NCBI GenBank assembly: GCA_958450365.1
Contig: CAUEEP010000511.1
Span: 1 to 64,000, forward strand
Direction: 5' to 3'
Source: Mesorhabditis belari
Taxonomy: Eukaryota > Nematoda > Chromadorea > Rhabditida > Rhabditidae
Length of the DNA stretch: 64,000 nt
Part shown: positions 22,054 through 31,761 of the stretch, piece by piece
Numbering within the stretch: position 1 is the first letter of the stretch
Layout: every line of letters starts with the position of its first letter
Notes under the pieces: model-generated
Seen by the model: the letters and a program-made list of their open reading frames with translations, nothing else
The model's database searches: none
Told to the model about the DNA's origin: nothing
Program-made: the position numbers and the translations under genes

Positions 22054-25000
22054 TTAGCTCTGTCGTGGTGTCCCAACTTTCAAAGTTATTTTGCTTTTCA
22101 CGCGTATTATTCTCTCCGTTCGTTTGACCAAATAGATCGTTACACAGCTGAAATATGATCTTTTTTGATAAACAATCATCCAATTAAAACAATCACCCCT
22201 CGAAGAATAAACCCAAAGAAAACTGCATTAAATTTCCGAAATAATAAGCCAAATCGGAGAAAAATGGGCAGAAATTGCCCAAAGTGATATAAATAAATGG
22301 GCAAAGGAGATAAACAAAAGATAAGGGCAAATTGTTGGCAATGATCTGAAAATGGATGGAATTGGATTGAGAATTTGAGCAGAATAAAGTTATATTTGAA
22401 ATTTCTATTAGGTTGGTGGGAAAATAATCGAAATTTGGAGCCTCAAGTCCAAAACTAAAAGTCAATAACAAATGAATTTATTCAAAGTAAAAACCATCAG
22501 CATCTATACACGGCTGCCAACGCGAAACAAGTTTTCCAATTCCATCAGAATGGAAATCTGGCGTTTTCGAGGCGATAAACTGCTGGAAAGCGTTTCCGGC
22601 CTCGCCTTGATTCTTGAAATGTTTATCTTCTCGAAAATGGCACAGATGCTTGAAAAAGTGGAAATTCGTAGGAGAAAGATCTGGTGAGTAAGGCGGGTGA
22701 CTAAGAAATTTCGTAGCCCAGCTCGCTCAATTTTTTTTGATGGTTTTGATTGCGGGCGAGCGTTGTGTGCGGGCGAGCGTTGTCGTGAAGCAAGACCGGA
22801 CCTTTCCGATTCACCAAACCTGGATCCAAAATTGTCAATTTTGTATGCATTTTTTCTATTTCCAAAATCTATGGGTCCGAATTCATAGAATTTCCTGTTT
22901 TCAAGAAAGAAAAATGTATTATTCCTTTCATGGACCACCAAAAAGTAATCTTCACTTTTTTTTTTGATGAATCTCTGGCTTTGCACGGCGTTTGGGCTTT
23001 TCATCTTTGCTGAGCCATTCGGATCTTGTTTTTCTGTTGTCGTATAGGATCCATTTTTTGTCACACGTGACAATCCGATTCAGAAATGGATCTTTTTCAT
23101 TTCGGGTTAGAAGCGTCGAGGCGTCGTCGAGGCGTCGTCGAGGCGTCGTCGAGGCGTCGTCGAGGCGTCGTCGAGGCGTCGTCGAGGCGTCGTCGAGGCG
23201 TCGTCGAGGCGTCGTCGAGGCGTCGTCGAGGCGTCGTCGAGGCGTCGTCGAGGCGTCGTCGAGGCGTCGTCGAGGCGTCGTCGAGGCGTCGTCGAGGCGT
23301 CGTCGAGGCGTCGTCGAGGCGTCGTCGAGGCGTCGTCGAGGCGTCGTCGAGGCGTCGTCGAGGCGTCGTCGAGGCTGTCAGACGCTGCAGCTTCTGCGAG
23401 TCGCTTAATTCGTGCTGGATCCATTACTCCATCTTCTTTACCTTTCTTTATTGATTTCAAATGAGCCAAAATTGTTGAATGATCAACCTGAAGATCCTGT
23501 GCGTATTTCTCGAGATGTTTTGGTCGAATCTCCTTCCACTAGTTTTTCCAATTCTTCATCGTCAACTCTGAGAGGCCTTCCTTGACGTTCTTTGTCATGA
23601 AACGTCTCATGAAACATGAAATGTCACTCTGAGAGCCCGAGTGAGATCGCCGAAACCAAAAAGCGACCATACCATCAGAAACACTTCCCTCGCCAAATGC
23701 CCTGTTGATATTACCAGTCGCTTCTGTTGCTGTATGGCCAAGCTTGAACTCTTGAACTCTTGAACTCGTAGAAAAAAGTGTCCGAAATTGTTCCTTATCC
23801 ATGCTCCTAAAACACTCAATTTTTCTTCAAAATAAAGACCGATTGTAAAGTTAAAAAAAAAACATAAAAGAGAAGAATATATATCAATCACAATTAACTA
23901 AAAGTTTAGTATTAATGACGCAAAAGGACTTTTAAAATCAAAGACAAAGTTTGAGTCTTGTTTATTTCGATTATTTTCCCACCAACCTAATAGATCTGTT
24001 TGAAAAGATTGATCTAATCTAACTTTATGTTCTCTGCTGATTTGAAGCAGAGAACTGTCTTTCTGTCTGACTTCTGACTTCTGACCTCTGTCTGTCAGCA
24101 CTCAGCATCTGTCTGTCAGCACTCTTCTGCCTCTCAGGAAAAGCCTAGCATAACCCCGCTTTAGTGAAAGCTATAGTAACCCACAGAGCTATCGTAATCT
24201 CGTTTTGGTTATGGATTCGAGAGTCTGATGGACTGTCACTCAAAGTCGTTTTGGTTTTCCTATTTCCCACTTTTGTCCGCGTTTTCCCCATCCTTTTCCT
24301 TACCTGTCCAAGCAAAAATCGTTCACTTTTATCATTGACGACGACTTTCATTCTCTGAACATTCAAAAATTAAGTCGACTCTCTTTTCCCACCATCATTT
24401 TGTAGATTAACATCAAATCGAGCGGAATCGTTGTCGCAACTGTCACTACTCCCAAATTTGGAACTAAAATAGCTTTCATAAAAAAGGAAATCACAAAATC
24501 GATTACTTATAAGCATCATAACTCTTGAGGCAACTCCAAGTACAATTGGGAGAGCGATTTGAAGCCATGCATATTCTTGAACTCGCTTCAAATAGAGGCC
24601 ATTGAATGAAAGGGCCAAGAAACGATTCAAGGATAAAGCTGAAAGAAAAACTTTAATCTACAGGGTGTTCCAAAGAAAAGTCACTTCCATTCGATCCTTT
24701 TCTGAATTTCTAGTGGTTCCTGGGGGTTTGTTGTGGGGCCAAAGGCCAAAGGCCAAAGCCAAAGGGTTTTGGACGGGTAAACTTTTCTTTCTTTGTCACT
24801 TTTTCCCGATTACATGACTATGGATTCATGAAATTTGAGCATGAGCCTTTCTACTGGCATGGTGGTGAATAATAAAGGATAACTACACTTTAATTATCAG
24901 CGTTTCAGCGATCAGCGACCTGGAAAGCTTAGCGCGATACTTAGCTCGATACTCAGGGTTTGTTGTGGGGCCAAAGCCAAAGGGTTTTGGACGGGTAAAC

Positions 25001-27546
25001 TTTTCTTTCTTTGTCACTTTTTCCCGATTACATGACACCCAATAAATAAAATTTGAGCCTAAAACCACCACCATGAGATTTTTAGCATCAAATTAAACTT
25101 AATTAAACTTTCTACTGGCATGGTGGTGCATAATAAACGCTATTAGGATAGCTACACTCTATTGATCAGCGTTTCAGCGATCAGCGACCTGGGAAAGCGC
25201 GACACTTCTTAAAGGCGACACTTCTTAAAAAAAAAGGCGAGTTGAAAATCTCTGATGTAAGACCTCATAGATTGCAGATGAATAAAGTGTTTGGTTAAAA
25301 ATCTCAGTTTATATCTTCACTCTAATATGACTCCACGATGCCAGCATAAAGTTTTAATACAAAGTTTGGTGGTGGCTCAGATGTTTGGTTTAATGGTTGA
25401 TGAGCTTCATAAACAAGGTTTGAAAGAATTCAAAATTTCCAACCCACGATGAATTAAATGGAATTGAATGGAATTGAATGGAATTAAATGGAATTGAATG
25501 GAATTGAATGGAATTGAATGGAATTGAATGGAATTGAATGGAATTGAAAGTGTGATAGAGGTCGGGGAAGCGGTTTGTCTCGGCCACAATTTTAGCGACA
25601 TCATTTACATTTGCCAGCATAAAGTTTAACTTTTATGGCAACAAACTCATGGTGGTGGCTCAAAGATTTCATGCATACATAGTCATAAAATCGGGAAAAA
25701 GGTGACAAAGTATATAAAGTAAATTTAGCCGTCCAAAATGGCACCACAATGACACCACTTTGGCACCACAATGACTCCCAGGAGCTATTGTAAAGTCTGA
25801 GAGGAATCGAGCTGAACTGACTTTTGTTGGAACACCTGGAATTGTTAATTCTAGAATTGTTAATTCTAGAATTGTTAATTCTAGAATTCTTAATTCTAGC
25901 ATTCTTAATTCTAGAATTGTTAATTCTAGAATTCTTAATTCTAGAATTGTTAATTCTAGAATTGTTAATTCTAGCATTCTTAATTCTAGCATTCTTAATT
26001 CTAGCATTCTTAATTCTAGCATTCTTAATTCTAGCATTCTTAATTCTAGCATTCTTAATTCTAGAATTGTTAATTCTAGAATTGTTAATTCTGGAATTCT
26101 TAATTCTAGAATTCTTAATTCTGGAATTCTTAATTCTAGCATTCTTAATTCTGGAATTCAGACCGATTTGCAGATATCCTGTACTCCATTGAGACGCGCC
26201 GAGAACGTTTGTCACTATAGCGTAAATTTGTTTCACAACTGGGGAACATTGAGGGAATGGAATGCTAAAGTTTTTTTTCATTTTGATTTACCGTTCCACT
26301 AACTGATTTACTTAAGGGGATGGGCAAGGACAGACCAGCACAGATCTGCTAGGCACATCCCAATCCCAATCACATTTCCAGGACAAGCCAGGACGACCAG
26401 ATCTTGAACAAGTTCACACTTTTGTTCATTCGCTTGACTATACCAGATGACTTGACTATGACTATACCATTCTATACTAGATCCAGGCATCTCAGGATGG
26501 AACAAAGCTTGAACAGCAGACTCAGATTAGCCCTGACTAGACCTAGCTTGAGCAAGGACAGACTAGGCAAAGACAGACCAGCAAATGGGCAAGGACAGAC
26601 CAGCACAGATCTGCTAGGCACATCCCTCCCAATCACATTTCATGACCACAATTTGAAGTTGTAAATGGCTAAAACTCACAATGTTGATAGTGTGCAATAA
26701 AAGGGTGAAATGAGGCAAATCGAAAATAAACAACGAGACGTTGAAGCAGCAGTCAATAATAAAAAGATAGCTTTTGAGAGAAATCGTCGACCTTTCCAAC
26801 AGCACCAGGCACTGATAATATTGGTGAAAACGGAGAGAATGGCGAACTTAAATTGAGATCAGGAGAATGGGCTTGATAAACAATGAGCTTGATGAGCTTG
26901 ATGAGCTTCATAAACAATGAGCTTGATGAGCTTGATGAGCTTGATAAACAATGAGCTTGATGAGCTTGATGAGCTTGATAAACAATGAGCTTGATGAGCT
27001 TGATGAGCTTCATAAACAATGAGCTTGATGAGCTTGATGAGCTTCATAAACAATGAGCTTGATGAGCTTGATGAGCTTCATAAACAACTCTTTTGAAAGA
27101 ATTCAAAACAAAAGAATACAAACAACACAAAATTTTCAACTCACCACGAATTGCAGGCAAGTGATTACGTGATGGAGGTCGGCGAAGCGATTTGTTTCAT
27201 TCAAAAGTTTGAAAACATCGTTTACATTTGGTAAACAATAATAAATCAACATTAACAAGCCTAAAATTTCTTTGAACTGGTGAAAAAGTGATAAACCGAT
27301 GAAAACTCCTGAGCGTTCTTTGCAAAAGGACAACTTCTCGGAAATGATTAACAATAAGACCAGTTAAAAATAACAATAAGACTATTCTAAGATCCACCAG
27401 TGCTCTACAAATAATTTTCCGAGTTTTACAGCGATTTCTTTACAGCCCTTACCGTTTATCAAGAAAAATGTGATGAGAATGATGGCGATTTCCTTGTAGA
27501 ATTCGAGATTCGACATTCGATTAGTGGATTCGCTTCGGGAGTCCAT
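22054..27546 (-). CDS. 7TM chemoreceptor-like GPCR, interrupted by a mariner
   Basis: Predicted nematode serpentine receptor with exons joined by frame. Start MDSRSESTNRMSN at 27546 with a hydrophobic segment; exon near 27260-27155 (NVNDVFKLLNETNRF); exon near 26850-26700 (FAILSVFTNIISA..CWKGRR, TM2-like); exon near 26280-26170 (QCSPVVKQIYAIV.., TM3-like); ALSLNRFLALSFNGLYLKR near 24650-24590 (the NR motif after TM3); VVTVATTIPLDLMLIYKMM near 24450 (TM5-like); RMKVVVNDKSERFLLGQ near 24350; and final exons 22400-22190 and about 22140-22054 (LPLSFVYLLCPFIYITLGNF, then VTIYLVKRTERIIRVK and the stop). Motifs resemble the Srx/Srsx class, but I cannot assign a subfamily. Mariner 4 (22408-23990) sits inside the exon that starts the last membrane segments, so this allele is probably disrupted. 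Confidence 0.55.
22408..23990 (-). mobile_element. mariner 4, with a minisatellite grown inside its transposase
   Basis: TA-flanked, inverted ends TTAGGTTGGTGGGAAAATAA. The minus-strand transposase remnant starts MDKEQFRTLF near 23802 and contains a FWFRR.RSGSQSD segment, a helix-turn-helix part near 23500 and WILYD..RKTRS near 23050. The middle is invaded by an 11-nt satellite (23108-23375). Total 1583 bp, about 300 bp longer than normal mariner because of the satellite. Frames are broken, so inactive. It lies in a coding exon of the 7TM gene. Confidence 0.85.
23108..23375. repeat. 11-nt satellite (GAGGCGTCGTC) inside mariner transposase
   Basis: About 24 almost identical copies. The 11-nt period shifts frame every unit, so each frame reads a repeating 11-residue string; this is not a real protein. 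High GC contrasts with the AT-rich surroundings. Confidence 0.95.
24660..25240. repeat. Duplicated intron block in 7TM gene
   Basis: Two copies of GGCCAAAGCCAAAGGGTTTT plus TCTTTCTTTGTCACTTTTTC (24730-24815, 24957-25035) and two copies of TTTCTACTGGCATGGTGGTG..CAGCGATCAGCGACCTGG (24850-24930, 25105-25195). The left end has CAGGGTGTTCCAAAG after TA, possibly one end of a Tc1-like element, but no matching right end was found. Confidence 0.6.
25440..25552. repeat. 10-nt satellite (GAATTGAATG)
   Basis: About 11 copies. It lies next to a decayed second copy of a receptor exon (about 25550-25625, reading NVNDVAKIVAETNRF on the minus strand). Confidence 0.9.
25553..25625 (-). pseudogene. Decayed duplicate of receptor exon 2
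   Basis: On the minus strand NVNDVAKIVAETNRFPDLYH parallels NVNDVFKLLNETNRFADLHH at about 27155-27260. Flanking sequence (GAATTCAAAA, GGTCGG.GAAGCG) is also shared, so a segment of the gene was copied about 1.6 kb downstream into an intron. Confidence 0.6.
25840..26160. repeat. 15-nt satellite (TTAATTCTAGAATTG)
   Basis: About 21 copies with the variants CTAGAATTG, CTAGAATTC, CTAGCATTC and CTGGAATTC, in the receptor intron after the TM3-like exon. Confidence 0.9.
26875..27090. repeat. GAGCTTGAT-based satellite
   Basis: GAGCTTGATGAGCTTGATGA and GCTTCATAAACAAT blocks, unit about 36 nt, about six copies, in a receptor intron. Confidence 0.9.
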
Positions 27547-27599
27547 CACGAAAACCTAAAATAATAGAAAAACTAATGAAACAAAATGGAAGACTGTTG

Positions 27600-27715
27600 T
27601 CGATCTTTTTGCATACAGAAGCTATCTTTTTGCATACAGAAGCTATCTTTTTGCATACAGAAGCTATCTTTTTGCATACAGAAGCTATCTTTTTATCTCT
27701 GCATACAGAAGCACT
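27600..27715. repeat. 21-nt repeat (TTTTTGCATACAGAAGCTATC)
   Basis: Five copies upstream of the receptor start. The region 27547-27844 otherwise shows no gene. Confidence 0.9.
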
Positions 27716-27844
27716 GGAAGGCGATAAAAAGAATAAGACTGAGAGGTTGAAATAAATGTATCAAACTTTAAACCCATTCTGCCTAGTATCGACAGGCAGA
27801 ATACTTGCCTAGTATCGAAGCTTTAACTTTAAAGTTCGAAATTA

Positions 27845-29106
27845 TTAGGTTGGTGCAGATGAAACTTCCGTCACACTTGTTTGTTTATATTTTGAACCTA
27901 ATAAAAGTTTTTATTGAAGATATTTGTCTATCTGAAAGAGCGTCTCTTTGCGCGTCTTTTGATATCTAAGACTTATGCGTTTTACTTAATTTGAAGTAAT
28001 TTTTAGCTTCTAGAAAATGGTTAACGAAAAATTTCGAGTGCGGGTTTGCTTGTTGTATGATTTTAAACAAGACAGAACGCCTGCGGAATTTCATCGTGCT
28101 CTGTGCAAAGCATTCGGCGATGATGTGTTGTCCGAACGTCAATGCCGGACTTGGTTTCAGAGCTTCCGAGACGGTGATGAGAGTTTGGAAGACGAAAAAC
28201 CCGGAATCCACCCCAAATTGTCGACAACGATGAGTTGGAGAACGCTATCGAATCGGATCCATGCCAAACAACTCGGGAGCTTGCAGAGCTGTGTGACTGC
28301 GACCATACAACCATTCTCCGCCATTTGCACGCAATTGGTAAGACGAATCGGTGTGGAAAATGGGTGCCACATCAGCTCAGCGACGCAAACAAAGCGGCTC
28401 GAGCTACGATGGCTGGAATTCTTGTCCGCCGCGCAAAGACCGCCGGTTTTCTCGACTCCATTGTTACGGCAGATGAAAAGTGGATATGTTACGACAACAC
28501 AGCAAGAAAACGGCAGTGGTTGGACGCCGGTGAACCGCCAAAACCGACTCCCAAACCGAATATCCACGGAAAAAAGGTGATGCTTTGTATTTGGTCGAAT
28601 AGTAAAGGTCTCATGTATTTTGAGGTGCTGGATTCGGGCCAAAGAGTCACGGCGGATCTCTACAAAGCCCAATTGAGCCGCGTGGACCAGGCATTGCGTC
28701 GTCAAGGCAATAACACGGCGACTACAAAATTCCTCCACGATAACGCTCGACCCCACACCGCAAAGATCACTCAGCAGAAAATCGAGGAATTGGGCTGGGA
28801 AGTTCTGCCTCATCCACCATATAGCCCGAACTTGGCCCCATCCGACTACCACTTGTTTCGGTCGATGCAGCACTCTTCAGCAGAAAAAAATTCAAAAACC
28901 GCGAAGAAGTTGAAATCTGGGTGTCCAACTTCTTCGAGTCGCAGTTGCCCGAGTTCTTCGAAAAGGGCATCCATTCTCTGCGTGGAAGATGGCAAAGAGT
29001 CATTGATAATGATGGCGAATATCTTTTGGATTGAGGTTCTGTATTAGGATTTTTATAATAAATTTTGTTTATGGTTCCAACGGAAGTTTCATCTGCACCA
29101 ACCTAA
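27845..29106 (+). mobile_element. mariner 3, full-length 1262 bp
   Basis: TA-flanked with about 27-bp inverted ends (TTAGGTTGGTGCAGATGAAA). The length is normal for mariner. It encodes one transposase (28017-29037) carrying two small frameshifts. Confidence 0.92.
28017..29037 (+). pseudogene. mariner transposase with two frameshifts
   Basis: The N-terminal part starts at ATG 28017 (FRVRVCLLYDFKQ.., WFQSFRDG). The frame shifts by one base near 28215, then continues with DELENAIESDPCQTTRELA, WVPHQLSD and the catalytic parts ADEKW, FLHDNARPHTA and YSPNLAPSDYHLFR (three Asp, DD34D). A second shift near 28885 (an A-run) separates the C-terminus FKNREEVEIW..FFEKGIHSLRGRW, ending at TGA 29037. All catalytic Asp residues are kept, so it died recently. 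Confidence 0.88.
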
Positions 29107-30056
29107 TAGTTTTCTAATCCAATCTCGTGGACAAACACTTTTCAAAGAGTTGAAAGAGTTACGGTTGAAAGAGTTAGAGTTGAATTTTCCGAAAGACACT
29201 GTAAAACGTAGCAGCAGTAGACTTCGTCTTCCCATTTTCTCTCAAAATTCCCATTCTTTTCAAAACCCCGACGACGTAGCACCCAGTGCTTTCGCGGTTT
29301 GTGTTGTAGTTGAGAGATAATTGAGAGATAACTAGAGAGAGAAAATTGAAGGGTAATTTTGAGGTTTTAAAACTTTTCAGCAAAATGAGACCTTTGCAAA
29401 AGTGGCAATATTGAAAGCTGAAAGAAAAGATTCCGAGAAATCATCCAAAAGCACTGTTCAATCCAAAAAGGAGCAAATAAGAGAAAGGGATCACATTTAA
29501 GGCCAAACTTGATCTCTCTTCTATTGGTAGGCTTATAGTTGTTTACACATTTTCACAAGTGTTTAGGGCCAATTGACGGTGAGGTGGACGAGGATCTTCC
29601 AATTGTACCTATTCGAAGAGAGCCCATGTTTCCTGAAGATCTTAAAGAGAGGTGATTCTTTGATTTTGACTTTTTGGTTTAAGTACGCTTTAGATTGGTA
29701 CTATTTGGTCTAAAGCGGAAGAGTCGACGCTCATTGCCAGGACTTTCAAAAAAAAAAAGGAAATTGATTTGCAAGGAATAATTGCCGTGATTTAAACACT
29801 CATTGTTTGGTTGCAGTGTTAGGCTCCTTTTTGCTATGGTTTTGTTTTGTTATGGTTTCATAGCTTCTTCACATCGTTGTTCACTGTTGAATGGGTAAAG
29901 TAAGCAAATTACTGAATAGGAAATATTATAAATGGAAAATAAATGTGCTCACTCATCGCTTCAAATCTTTGCAAATTTCAAATTCTACTTTTTATTGAAT
30001 CAGGTTTATTTTTATTGAATTATTGAAGACATCACAAAAAAAGTGAGGAATCGAAT
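29107..30056. other. Intergenic, one weak exon candidate
   Basis: Mostly unique AT-rich sequence. The stretch 29569-29651 has an acceptor-like TTTAG and a donor-like GAG|GTGATT, and reads PIDGEVDEDLPIVPIRREP; no partner exon was found. Function unknown. Confidence 0.3.
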
Positions 30057-30683
30057 CTACTTCCTCCACGAACAGCAGACATTGCATCCACCTCTTCCAC
30101 AACAGAAATTACATTCAAGACCACGCCGGTGTCGATGGTGATGACGTTTCGGTTCTTCATCGGCTGAAATGATCATGGTTCGGTGTGAATCGAATATGTG
30201 AATATTCTCTTTGCTCACAAATTTATATGAAAACAGATCGCGTGGCATGCTTTGGCTCAGGCTTTGGCTCAGGCTTTGGCTCAGGCTTTGGCTCAGGCTT
30301 TGGCTCAGGCTTTGGCTCAGGCTTTGGCTCAGGCTTTGGCTCAGGCTTTGGCTCAGGCTTTGGCTCAGGCTTTGGCTCAGGCTTTGGCTCAGGCTTTGGC
30401 TCAGGCTTTGGCTCAGGCTTTGGCTCAGGCTTTGGCTCAGGCTTTGGCTCAGGCTTTGGCTCAGGCTTTGGCTCAGGCTTTAGTAGCTTTTTCGGAGGTT
30501 AAAGCAAACTGTGACAAATTGAATCATTTATTTACCTGTTAACGAATTGTCATCTTGTACGATCGGATCTCGTAGTTCTATTTCCGTAGAAGCAACGCTC
30601 TTGTCCTTGTCCTCATCAGGAGATTGTTTGGAGATCAAGACCAACATCGAAATGAGCACAACCATCACCAAAAGGCACTTCAT
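30057..30683 (-). CDS. Secreted Cys-rich prepropeptide (hepcidin-like spacing), 84 residues
   Basis: Two exons (30536-30683 and 30057-30163) join in phase 1. Residues 1-18 are a signal peptide ([18 protein letters not shown]). Residues 19-56 are acidic and Lys/Asp-rich, like a propeptide. HHHRHRR at 57-63 ends in a furin-type site, releasing a 21-residue peptide (64-84). Its six Cys are at 67, 70, 71, 76, 79 and 80 (C-x2-CC-x4-C-x2-CC) in a Gly/Arg-rich core. The pattern recalls the C-terminal half of hepcidins and other small host-defence or signalling peptides, but I do not claim orthology. A TATA box lies 48 bp upstream of the ATG. The intron is filled with a 12-nt satellite. Function unknown; secretion is the firm part. 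Confidence 0.7.
30249..30485. repeat. 12-nt satellite (GGCTCAGGCTTT)
   Basis: About 20 near-identical copies inside the intron of the Cys-rich peptide gene. The period is a multiple of three, so three long spurious reading frames (Gly-Ser-Gly-Phe, Ala-Gln-Ala-Leu and Leu-Arg-Leu-Trp repeats) appear on the plus strand. Confidence 0.95.
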
Positions 30684-30730
30684 TTTTAGTTGAGACGACA
30701 GTTTTTACTTCAACATCATCAGCTAATCTT

Positions 30731-30736
30731 TATATA
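30731..30736 (-). promoter_or_regulatory. TATA box of the Cys-rich peptide gene
   Basis: The plus strand reads TTTATATACC; on the minus strand this is GGTATATAAAG, 48 bp before the ATG at 30683. A strong TATA box close to a short leader fits an inducible secreted-peptide gene. Confidence 0.55.
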
Positions 30737-31761
30737 CCACGCTATTTCCGAGAAACATTCATCAATTTCTCTCTTGGCACATTATCAATAGGTCTGAAAA
30801 GTTGCATTTTGTTAGGTTTCTCCTAAAATGTAAATGATAATGATGAGTAAGCGGAGAAATATGAAGCATGAACCAAAATGCGGAACCATGCCTTTCTTTC
30901 AGCCACTACCCAAATTAAGAGAACAGAGAAGAGAGTCATTTTTCGCAGAGATAGAATTACGCAAGAAAATAGGGCAGACAAAGGGAAATAGTGCGTCGTT
31001 AAGTTCAGAGAAATCTTATCTAGCTAGTTTGGCGAGTTCGGAAAAGATTTTTAAGCAACTCCCAAAGAAAAATTTTAGATTTTTTCAAATTGGAAATATG
31101 GCGGGGATTTGGATTTTCTCTCTCAACAGGCGATTCAAATTTTTTCACCATCCACACCGGCGCACATCCGCGCGAAATAAGACCAAAAAAATCGTGCTCT
31201 ATAGGATTTTTGTGTTTGAATACAAAAATGAAGAAAGTTGTTGAAATCCCTCCGACAAATTTTTGAAAAATCTAGTTTTGCTGATTTTACACCGTTAAAT
31301 TTCAGTCATATTTTAAAAACGAGAGCCTAAAACAAAAACGTAAACCACAAGTTTTATTCTACGGGTTCTTCTATATCTTTTGATACTAAAAACATAAAAA
31401 TTGATAAAGCCTAAAAAATTATAAGCCTTTTGAAAATAAAAATGTGGTTTCTGGGTTACGGCGCACTAGAACGTGAATAAATTACCGTAACCCGAAAGAG
31501 AAAAAGAGCAAAATCAAACTTACAACCAGACCATTTTTCGTTATTTTTCTTTTTTTCGTAAATTTGCCCAAAAACTGACTGCATCGACTCCAAACCTTCT
31601 TTACTTATATTGGTTAAGCACTGTGCGTCCATTCCTTTGCGAGATTCATTGCTTTCTGGCAAGGATATCTCGCGATGGAGCATCAATCGGCGGTTGAATC
31701 GTGCTGGATTGCAGGGACAATTTGCAGGGACATTTTCACGGGTGAGATTGAGATCAATATA
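30737..31761. repeat. Intergenic with a dispersed repeat copy (about 31060-31345)
   Basis: The block with CACATCCGCGCGAAATAAG, GAAATCCCTC and AGTTTTATTCTA resembles 59050-59325 (CACATCGGCGCGAAATAAGG, CAAATCCCTC, AGTTTTATTCTA). It is an old dispersed repeat of unknown family. A 136-codon open frame at 30834-31244 overlaps it and is not convincing as a gene. Confidence 0.5.

Noticed and set aside
22992..23469. Arg-rich and Asp/Ala-rich repeat proteins on both strands
   Set aside because: An 11-nt satellite inside a dead mariner; the frames rotate with each unit.
28157..28873. 238-codon minus-strand frame opposite mariner 3
   Set aside because: Shadow of the mariner transposase, whose catalytic motifs read on the plus strand.
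30185..30542. Three overlapping Gly/Ser/Phe-, Leu/Arg/Trp- and Ala/Gln/Leu-repeat frames
   Set aside because: A 12-nt satellite in the intron of the minus-strand peptide gene. All three frames are equally open.
30834..31244. 136-codon Lys-rich frame as a gene
   Set aside because: It overlaps a dispersed repeat also found near 59050, lacks splice or domain support, and its second half is repeat-derived.
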